Shown here: piece by piece, positions 55,673 to 64,000 of the stretch | How the letters are laid out: every line of letters begins with the position of its first letter | Numbering within the stretch: position 1 is the first letter of the stretch | Assembly: GCA_011317545.1 (NCBI GenBank) | Contig: WUJK01000005.1 | Location: forward strand, 806,001 to 870,000 | From: Coniella vitis | Lineage: Eukaryota; Ascomycota; Sordariomycetes; Diaporthales; Schizoparmaceae | DNA: 64,000 bases | Direction: 5' to 3' | The notes under the pieces: generated by a model | What the model saw: the letters and a program-made list of their open reading frames with translations, nothing else | Told to the model about the DNA's origin: nothing | The model's database searches: none | Program-made: the position numbers and the translations under genes

Positions 55673-58496
55673 AACAGAAAAAGTCCGCAGCTCCTAAAGA
55701 TATCCAACTAATTAGGGCTTGACCGCCTTGTTGGCTTGCTAGCTCTCGTTGTGGTACGTTCAGACACGAAACTAATGAACGTAGACTTCGTCCCTACTTA
55801 TCGCGCGATGTTACAAACGACTCATTATTACGTCCGGGGGGTACCGCGTTGTCTTTTATCTGTTGCGAGGATACTCTGACCCGAGAATCCAACAAGTCGA
55901 TGGCTCGGTATGCGGGCGTTCAGGCCATCAACCCCAGGACTATCAAAAGTAGGGATGGCCCTATCTTGAGACTGGCGCCGAAGGCGACTCGTTTTTAACA
56001 CAGTAACGGTTTTCAGTGATATATATATACATCAGGTTGAAAATATGCTTAAGGCCTTGAAGAAAAAGAATTATCATCGAGGCTATGTGCTCTTGTCATG
56101 TTACCGGCCCTACCTTTCCTGTTACGAATGAAGTTAGCCACAATTTACAATAACTCTCAACAGGTGAGTTGGATAGCCGCTGGAAGAGTGCCCATAAGAT
56201 TCCGCAGCTGTGCAGGCAAGGCTATGGATGGCGTATCTCAAGGCTAGTCTTGTAGCAGCCTAGATCATTTTCCACTTTGACGTTGATGCCGCACCTGGCG
56301 CGGTGAACAGGGTTGCAGAGGAAATACTGTAGCAATAGACGGCTGGGACAAGACTGGCGGATTCCAAATCTACGATATATGCAATGTAGGACATGAGGTG
56401 TCTCGTCTGACCCTTTCCTCCCGTGGTACCCTTTGGTTACTCGCTTTCGCAGACTATGGACTATCAGCACGTGATAAGCAATCATACTCGGAATGGTGAC
56501 TACATACCCTCGGCATGTGAAAGGAGAGCTCCCAATGAGACGAGGGATACATACTTGTCTCCTTGATAGCACTAGTGGGATTCTTTTCCTTAATGAATCA
56601 CGATTGTCGGATCATTTGTTGCAATGTCTGAGCCGCGTGTAACCTCTGGATCAGCGACGGAATTTTCTATCCAGCTTGCCTTGGGGCATCAGTCCTTGCC
56701 ACAGCTTCGGAAGGTATGGAATCCCATCTCAATTGGCTAGTACCTCGACTGTGTGCTTTATATCACGGGCGCTGCGCGAGCGAGCTAGTTATTCTGAGAA
56801 GTTCATCGTTGAGAAATTTCGCTGCTACGCTGCTACTTTGTCGGTGAAGCAGCTATAGCCCGGTAGAGAACCCAAAGATGGGAATTGGGGAAATATGCAT
56901 CAAAGAGCATATATACCTGGATACCGCCGGATAAGTAGGCATTGGATAACGGCGCAATATTGGGTCTTGATGCGATCTGAACCGGTAGCTGGTCGACTAC
57001 TAATAGGCTGTGCCTGCCCAAGTCGCTGTCTGGTCAGCTACTCAACAGCTACACCTCTGTGGCGCTGGTGTCCAAGATAGATACTCCTCTTCAATCCGCT
57101 TGATGCACTACGAAGTACAAACCCGACCTCGTATTTCTAGATAGAGGTACCTGGCATTTTCTGGCTTACTACTTCAAGTATATATCATCGTTCTGCCATA
57201 CCCCTATAACGTGTTCACCCCTCCCGCGTTTGATTTCTGCGGAGCCTCGATGTTCGATTGCTTGCTTATTTAAGCGATCAATTTTGTGATCCTCACGGTG
57301 GCTCGGAGGAAGGCCTCTCGAGCAAATGAGTCTTTTGATCGACGGATACAGCCACTGCCCATACGAACTCCAAGAACGGCGTTGAGTAAATTGTACCTGG
57401 CATTTCTGGCATATATTGGCATTCAGATATCCCTCGGTCTTCCCCTATCTGTTTACCCTAGCTTCAGGCCGGGGCACGTGCTGCGAGGCTGCTTAGGCGT
57501 TGGGCAGGTCATGAGCGCGAAGAGCGATTTTGAGTCACCGAGGACATAGTAGTCACCCATCAATGCTTGGTAAGCTAAGCTAGCAAAAGGCAAGGACAAA
57601 GCTGACAGACTGGCAAAAATCTAGAACTAGAAAGTACGAGTGGGGCACGGAAAATTTCTCCTTCTTTCGTCATGGTGCTTGGGTGGCTCTGTCATCAGGG
57701 GCAAACCCAGATGCGGTGACGGGACTTGCCCGTGCTGGTTTTTATTGGTACCGCTAGCGTGACTTCCCCGGATTTGCTGAGGCCCGCATGGACGGACTAA
57801 GCCCTGAAGATCGATCCACCGTGCAGCTCTTGCCGCGAGCAGCCGAAGTGAGAGAGGAGACGAACTTGAGGGCTTGGGCGAGGGGCCCGGACGAACTCAG
57901 GCTAGTAGAGGTATTTTTTGGGAAAAGGCCGCGGTTGCTTCGCTTGGAGATGAATGTCCACCGTAATGTCGCGAATATCCCCAAGCAACGGCATCGCCGC
58001 GTGCCAGACAGCCAAGAGTAACCGCGGCGTTCTCGGGGACTGGAGAGGATCGTGGCGGGGTTCGGAGAGCCGATGGAGGTCTTAGATGGTCTTGTGTGTG
58101 TCGGAGAAAGCATGAAGACGTGTTTGGAAAGTCTGGACAAGGCTTGGTGAGTTTGACAGCCGAACCAAACAGCGGTACATCAGCCATTGCCGGTTACAGA
58201 GCCAAGAGAACCAGGTCCAACCACTTGAGCACTTGAGACGTACAGGACGAGGAGGTGGATACTGCGGACAGCTGTCCCCCCTTTTTAGCCAGCGTCGCCA
58301 GCGCAAGCATTGCCAGCGAGCCAACTTGGTACAGCCTGGCGGGACCATCACGGGGCCAGCCCTAAAATCTGGGGTCGGCAGCAGCAGTTTGCCTAGCCGC
58401 CTCCCAGGAATCGCTCTGCAGCCTTGACAGGCCCTCTTTCTGTTTCGCGAGTGACTTCCTAGTTGGTGCAGACAGCCCCCACAGTCACGATCGTGC

Positions 58497-58524
<28 letters not shown>
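58497..58524. repeat. 28-nt T homopolymer
   Basis: An uninterrupted T-run in noncoding DNA; length may be affected by sequencing error. Confidence 0.9.
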
Positions 58525-58527
<3 letters not shown>

Positions 58528-59477
58528 AGCCGCTGGCTGCCAGAGGTTACTATGTAACTTCGGGAAGCAACGAGCGGCCGTATTCCGAATGTATGTGTCA
58601 AGCAGCAAAAATACTTGCATTGGTGCCATTTGAGATGGTTTCACACCGTTCGTCAACGCCATTTCCCACCATGATGGCACAGATCTCGTCAGCTCGTTAA
58701 CCGCGGGCCAGGGCGAATCAGAAAGACGAGCAGTGCCGTGTGGGCGGTGACACAGCTTTACAGTGGCAGCGGACATCACTGACCCTTCCAAGAGGTACCG
58801 TCGTGGCTTGGGAATTTGGGACGAGAAAAAGACGCAAAAAGGGAGGCATGAAGGAGCGGAGGGGACAAAGTACCGCTTTGTGCGAGATTGTATGTGGCTG
58901 GTACTTTGGTTGCAGCAGGAAAAGGGCGCCAAGACAGGTGGCCGAAGGCCAATGACTAAAAAGTGTCGCGGGAAGGGATTCGATGGGGTAAGAATTACCC
59001 CATCGAAAACCAGGTGCGCAGGTCTGATGACCCCAGATGTGAGGCGCCATAGCTGGACTGACTGTGCTTTGCTGCCCTCCCGCCCCTGTAGCCCCTATGC
59101 GTGCCCCCCTATGGCCATTTGCGTCTTGCCGTTAACTGCTAAGCGTAGCGGGTTCAGGGCCACTTTCCAGCGGTCACCCGGTGCTTCCAGCCCTGCTTTG
59201 CAGCGGGTACTTGAAAAGAACAAAAAAAGAAAGAAAATTTCTCAGCACGTCCAAGTGTAAGGGAAAGTACCTCCGTACCTCATATTTACTACTATGTTTG
59301 GAAATTATGGCGCCATTCCTCACCCACTTTGCTGTCCACGAACATCAGTTCCATGTGTCATAGCCTCGTCGTGTACGAAGTACCCGTCACGAGAGGAAAA
59401 TTCCTGGCCATGGCTTTTCAAATTCTGTTTCAGCAGAAAAAGGGAGGAGCTACCACGTGCTTTTGTGGCCGTCCCGG

Positions 59478-59485
59478 TATATAAG
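59478..59485 (+). promoter_or_regulatory. TATA-like box upstream of Par32-like gene
   Basis: TATATAAG about 340 nt before the start codon and preceding a pyrimidine-rich then AC-rich leader. A role as core promoter is inferred from position. Confidence 0.45.
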
Positions 59486-59818
59486 CCCTCGCCCTCCTCC
59501 TTACACCGTGCTTCCACTATGACGCCCCCTCCCTTCTGGTGATCTTCTTTGAATGACACAATATCCAAGACACAATACCAACTGACACCAACAACAATTA
59601 CCGCCGCTACCTCACTGTGAAACACCGGCCCAGCCAAAACTTTCAACGCACTACAGCACTCAGACTACCTCGAGGGCGTCCAAAACAAGCCCATATAAGC
59701 CGCAAACCCAACCGCATATACGCACCACTTTGGAATTTTCACCAAGTCGAAAGTTGTTCAGGACTATACCGTACGCACAAGAACATTGACGGCCTCACAA
59801 CCACTGCAACACACAAAG

Positions 59819-60298
59819 ATGTCGCCTCGCTACACCATCACCGAGCCTCACCCCACCGTTGCTCAAAACACCTATGTCCACGCCGGCCGTGGCGGTGCGG
59901 GAAACCACTTCCGCGCACCACTGACGACCTCGCCCGCCGGTGTGCCCACTCCCCTCCACCCTGTCAGCTCCGCCAGCACCACCTCATCCACCGGCTCTGC
60001 ATCTAGCGTCAGCAGCCGCCGCTTTTACTCTGGCCGTGGGGGCGCTGGCAATGCCCACAGCCACATCGAGCGTCCTGTCATCTCTTTCGAGGATGAGTAC
60101 TCGCGCGCTGACAAGCGCGAGGACCGCATGATTACGGGCTACCATGTTGGCCGCGGCGGTGCCGGCAACTTTGCCTCCGCGAGCAGCAACAAGAAGAAGG
60201 CGCGCCAGGATAGTGCCAGCTCCTCTGATAGTATGCAGAGCTCCAGCAGCACCGGCTCTGGCGTGTTTAAGCGTCTGAGCGATGTTTTCAGGCACTGA
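59819..60298 (+). CDS. DUF3602/Par32-like GRGGAGN-repeat protein
   Basis: A single-exon protein of 159 residues. Three exact GRGGAGN repeats (residues 23-29, 72-78 and 111-117) mark the DUF3602 family, which includes yeast Par32, a nitrogen/TORC1-responsive regulator of ammonium transporters. Ser/Thr-rich linkers separate the repeats. A charged segment (FEDEYSRADKREDRMITGYH) precedes the third, and the tail ends FKRLSDVFRH. Start: the Met in MSPRYTITEPHPTV was chosen, as this Tyr-Thr-rich opening leads straight into repeat 1; an in-frame Met 33 nt upstream is possible. Function in this species is inferred. Confidence 0.85.
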   Translation: MSPRYTITEPHPTVAQNTYVHAGRGGAGNHFRAPLTTSPAGVPTPLHPVSSASTTSSTGSASSVSSRRFYSGRGGAGNAHSHIERPVISFEDEYSRADKREDRMITGYHVGRGGAGNFASASSNKKKARQDSASSSDSMQSSSSTGSGVFKRLSDVFRH

Positions 60299-61360
60299 TG
60301 GGTCATATTACTTGGCTTGCACAATCACGACTCTCTTCTCTTCTCTTGGTGGCTGAGCCAACCTGCTATGGCTCTTACGATGCTGTTACGGATTTGATAT
60401 CACGGAAGCATCTGGCAGCCAACAAGCGCAACGCCACCCTAATTCTTCATTCATCGATAATCACCGTCATCGGCTGCGAGATCCGTCACATCCTCGCAAC
60501 TCGATTCGACTAGCTTAGGAGTTTGGTAACCAAAAAGGGGACAAAATGCTTTTTTCGGGAATTATTTGGGTTGTTTTTGTTATCAAGAGTGTTTTTTTAT
60601 TTTTATTTACTCCTCCATTGTTTGTCAACATACAGTGGTTGATATTTCTGAGTCTTGGGGCCTCAGCTCAAACGGCAACTTCGCAGTTCAGCGGGAGCAT
60701 ATGATGGGATTGGTGTGTCTGATTACATCTTTCCATTCTCTTTTGTTTCATCATCATACCCCACCGTTCCAAGAACGGTTTTTTTATCTGCGAAAGGCGT
60801 TTGTTCTGGTGAATTTTTTGTTGGTCAAAGCGATATATACCAGGTCTTATACCCCCAGGAAGCGATTTTCTTTTTGTTTGGGTCTTGTGAAAAAACTTTC
60901 CCGGCAATGTCTCCCATCCGCCTAGGCTTTTGTAGCCACTAGGTAGCATGATGAAATTCCAAATGCCCTGAAAGCAGGGTCTGGAATTAAATTTGGGTTT
61001 CGAACGGAAATGAAGCATAAATTTTCATCTCTCAAGCCTTGGAACTTCTGCATTAGTGCTTTTTGTCATCATCGTAATCTACGTGGGTATCATTTCTTCT
61101 GTTCTAGTTCTGCAAATGAGATCTCACACAAAAAGACACTCTAACTTACACAGCTTCGCTAATCGCTTCTGCGCACGCCTTGGCCCCGCTGCCCTCTACC
61201 TCCATCCAAGAACATGGCGCATGATCTCAGCCCTTTGGTACAGCTCAGCATCCGCTCTTGAGCCCAGTCCAACCCATCTACGGGGCTCAAGTCCATGCGG
61301 TCGGACCGCCCCACACCCTCTCTCCTACTTCTGCCATTAAGTGTTGCCAAGTTTTCCCGC
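60299..61360. other. Convergent intergenic region
   Basis: One kb between the 3' ends of the Par32-like and Arp1 genes. T-rich tracts near 60550-60620 probably belong to the 3' UTR. No gene is supported. Confidence 0.55.
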
Positions 61361-62919
61361 TCACGTGAACTTGGTATGAATTATGTCGGGATTCTCATGC
61401 CAGTCATCAATGCTAACCCACATCTGTTTTTGTTTATGACATTGTCAGTAAATCTTGTCTAACCACAACCAAACAAAACATGTACCAGGAGGACAAAAGA
61501 GGGTAGCCAAGAACAAAAGAGAATCTCACCTTTCTAAAAGTGCTCAGCCCAGCCAAAATACTACCGCCAATCCAAGTCGAGTACTTCCTCTCTGGCGGCG
61601 CAAAAATCTTTATCCTCATGTCCTTGACAGCTAGCCGCTGCACCTCAGTCAACAGGCGGTCGCCAAAGCCCTTGGTGAGCGTACTGCCGCCCGACAGCAC
61701 AATGTTGGAGTAGAGCGCCTTGCGCAGGTCCAGGTCTGTCCGGTTAATGGAATCCACGACAATTTGGTGCACCCCGGGGTACTCGAGGCCAATGATTTCG
61801 GGGTCGAAGAGGATCTCGGGAGCCCTGAATCGCTCGGCTCCGACCTAAATTGGTTCAAGTCAGTAAGGCCATCTTTGGCTTCGCCTTGCAGTTCTCCTTC
61901 CCACAACGGCTTAAACTTTATGTGACGTATTCAGGCGAACGGGTGATAAGCGCGTTAGTATGAATGGGCGGAGTTGGTGAGAACAAACCTTTAATTTGTT
62001 GCCGTCCGGCAATGTGTAATCCACCACCTTGCTCTGATCCAGCTTCACCTGTGCCCAATCCTTTTCCTCTTTGCGCGGGTCATGTGCCACATACGTGACG
62101 GCCTCCTTGATATGCCGCACAACCTCCTTCTCCGCACTCGTGTGGAAGACATAGCCGCTCTTGCGCAATAGCATTTGTAGGTACTCAGTAATGTCGCGTC
62201 CGGCCACGTCAATACGTTGAATGCTGTTTGTAATGGCGAAGCCCTCGTACACGGGCACGGCGTGCGATACGCCGTCGCCTGCGTCGAGCACGATGCCCGT
62301 GGTCCGGCCAGAGGCGTACAGGGACAGGACGGCTTGTATTGAGGTGTAGAGTGCAGGTACATTGAAGGTTTCAAATAGGATTTGGGCTGCTGTATCGCGG
62401 TTGCTGCGGGGGTTGAGCGGTGGTTCGGTCAAGAGAACGGGGTGCTGTATGATGTAGATAGCAGATAGTTAGCCTCCATTCACAAGAGCAATGAGTAAAT
62501 GCTGAGTCGAGTCCGGAACTCCATTTCATGAGATACTCTGGCTCGCGATTGGCCGAATCGCAGAAGAAATGACGTGTTCAGAAACAACCCAGAGCAGAGG
62601 GGAGTCGTACCTCTTCACTTAGTGTCTTGAGCCCTTCATCATATACATAACCCCAGATCTTTTCCATATCATCCCAGTCTGTCACGATGCCGTGCTCAAG
62701 CGGGTAGCGAATCTTGAGCAAGCCGCGCAGCTCCGTCGCCGCTTTTTGGCCAATGAATACCTCGCCCTCAAGCGCTCCAGCCAGCACACGCAGGTGCTTG
62801 GGTCGGCCGACAAACGAAGGGAAATAGCATTTCGGCAGGTCGTCGCCTGCGAATCCGGCACGGATGGTGCCAGAGCCATTATCTAGCACAATTGGCGCGT
62901 TGTGCAACGAGTCGGCCAT
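61361..62919 (-). CDS. arp1: Actin-related protein Arp1 (centractin), dynactin filament subunit
   Basis: Arp1 polymerises into the short filament of dynactin, the dynein activator that drives nuclear and organelle transport along microtubules. Four exons on the minus strand (62919-62611, 62444-61989, 61844-61530, 61423-61361), all phase 0, give exactly 380 residues, the family length. Actin-fold motifs are intact: IVLDNGSGTIRAGFAGDDLP (nucleotide-binding loop), GIVLDAGDGVSHAVPVYEGF (second phosphate loop) and NIVLSGGSTLTKGFGDRL. PSFVGRPKHLRVLAGALEGE differs from conventional actin and suits Arp1. The last exon encodes only 20 residues (MWVSIDDWHENPDIIHTKFT). Neurospora ro-4 is the corresponding gene. 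Confidence 0.95.
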
Positions 62920-64000
62920 CTTGAAAGCGCAAGCGCGGTGTGATTATGGCTGTTGCTTTCACTGCGCCTCCTCGATTGTGTTGCGGCTGAATCCCCTCCC
63001 TCTGTTGTCAAGAGGCAGCTGGCTGGCTTTCCAGTGCAATCCGTGATCTCTTGCCTCAACGGCGGGCGAGTGTGGCTTGAACACGAGGATGAAGGGAGCG
63101 AGCGCAGAGCACGCTGTTTGGCGTCCTTGTTAGATATCGCGGGATCTTATGAATCGGGGCCGGCTAGTCATGACGCGTTTCCAGGGGCTAGAATGGTAGT
63201 TGAATGGGCCGTGGTGATTGCTGCAGAACTGCCGGGTTGTTTTGATAGGTGCAATGCAGTACAACAACCTGCGGTCGCGGAAACGCCCAACGTCGTCGGC
63301 TCGTAGCTGTCAAACGCGACTCGAACGGGAAAGCTTGCCCACGGCGGACAGATCAACAGGGGTGACTCTGCCGGTGGGCGGTCAGAGCCAATTGCTGGTC
63401 CCTGCAGTTCCCTGTCCTGCTTGTGTAAGCCACCTGCCGCCCCCTCTATTTAACTACATACATAGTAGTAGCTGACTAGTGACATACTCATCATGAGCCC
63501 TAACCCTGAAATTGGAATAACCGTTTGATACCTAGGTACTATGTAGTACAGGAGGTTCTATGTACCGAGCACATGTTCTGACCGCAGCTGTCAAAATGCT
63601 GTGCGACAAGCTTGAATTCGAATCAATATATTTTGAGTTTTTCAGAAGCATACTTGCAGCTAATCTGCCTTTGCATGTGACCTTTTAGTTGGGGACGGTA
63701 CTACGGGTGGACGATACAACGCTCTTAAACCATAGCCAACGGACAAACGTTACTGGAGCGCGACTACCAATTGATTTACAGCACTATGTACTTAGTTGCT
63801 ACAGAACCAAAAATAAAACGCTATCAAGTCGCAGTCGTCCTTGTGAGGCTCAACACCTTGGGCCTGATTGTATATTTGATGGCTCAACAGTAACGTTTCT
63901 TGCGAGTTGTTCATGTTTGATCAACACTCAAGATACCGGCCACACTTGGGTATCAGCACAGTGAACAAACTATCTTGTGAATAAATTGTGAAAGTATCGA
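62920..64000. other. Upstream region of arp1 to window end
   Basis: Noncoding; the frames at 62953-63306 and 63689-63964 show no domains. One dispersed-motif copy lies at 63538, with related CATAGTA/CACTATGT variants at about 63451 and 63783. Confidence 0.5.

Larger units (their letters stand above)
54144..59818. other. Gene-poor right flank with microsatellites
   Basis: About 5.7 kb of normal composition with no supportable gene. Frames such as 56222-56572 and 57754-58140 (minus) and 57788-58021 (plus) are short, overlap, and lack domains. Contains an (AAG)n tract, a 28-T run, three dispersed-motif copies (57544, 58548, 59290), and the promoter side of the Par32-like gene. Confidence 0.5.

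Noticed and set aside
57754..58140. Overlapping frames on both strands (128 and 77 codons)
   Set aside because: Neither shows a domain, and their mutual overlap suggests chance openness.
1..64000. tRNA, rRNA or CRISPR features
   Set aside because: I saw no tRNA B-box with matching arms, no rRNA-like sequence, and no regularly spaced direct repeats; a tRNAscan run would be needed to exclude tRNAs fully.

Overview
The window is nuclear DNA of a filamentous ascomycete (Pezizomycotina; Sordariomycetes is a reasonable but unproven guess). The basis is: short GT-AG introns (mostly 53-112 nt) with CTAAC/CTGAC-like branch sites; a fungal STAND/NLR-type protein; a GRGGAGN-repeat (DUF3602/Par32-like) protein; and a Ty3/Gypsy chromovirus mutated in the pattern of repeat-induced point mutation (RIP). 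I found no bacterial-style operons, CRISPR arrays, rRNA or recognisable tRNA genes.

Layout. 0.1-3.4 kb: NACHT-domain STAND protein (minus). 3.4-8.4 kb: gene-poor. 8.4-9.8 kb: LST8, a WD40 subunit of the TOR complexes (plus), with two 22-nt first exons. 10.2-12.9 kb: SCY1-type pseudokinase with HEAT repeats (minus). 14.4-16.4 kb: PHD-finger protein (plus). 17.9-20.4 kb: mitochondrial aconitase of the Aco2 type (minus), apparently with a GC-AG intron. 21.8-24.2 kb: FHA protein with a C-terminal membrane anchor (minus). 25.9-27.2 kb: IFRD-family protein (plus). 31.2-36.5 kb: 1780-residue low-complexity protein of unknown function (plus). 38.4-39.3 kb: SDR-fold protein lacking the catalytic Tyr (plus). 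40.1-41.0 kb: secreted cutinase/acetylxylan-esterase-family hydrolase (minus).

41-59.8 kb is a gene-poor block of about 18 kb. At its centre is one complete Ty3/Gypsy chromovirus (46113-54138) with 471-bp LTRs and a perfect 5-bp target duplication (GTATA). Its interior has lost nearly all CpA/TpG dinucleotides and carries no open frame. The outer end of each LTR escaped mutation, so the two LTRs document complementary halves of the parental LTR. A 336-bp segment of normal composition interrupts its RNase H region, and a decayed antisense coiled-coil frame lies between integrase and the 3' LTR. Genes resume with a Par32/DUF3602-like protein at 59.8 kb and the dynactin actin-related protein Arp1 at 61.4-62.9 kb (minus).

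The genes are ordinary housekeeping or accessory loci, not a co-regulated cluster. LST8 and the Par32-like protein both touch TORC1/nitrogen control in yeast, but they lie 50 kb apart. The least explained signal is a dispersed 8-10 bp motif (TACATAGTAC and its complement). I counted about 20 copies by eye, all in noncoding DNA, several arranged as perfect palindromes or hairpins. Exon joins are my own reading of splice signals and frame and have not been checked against transcripts.
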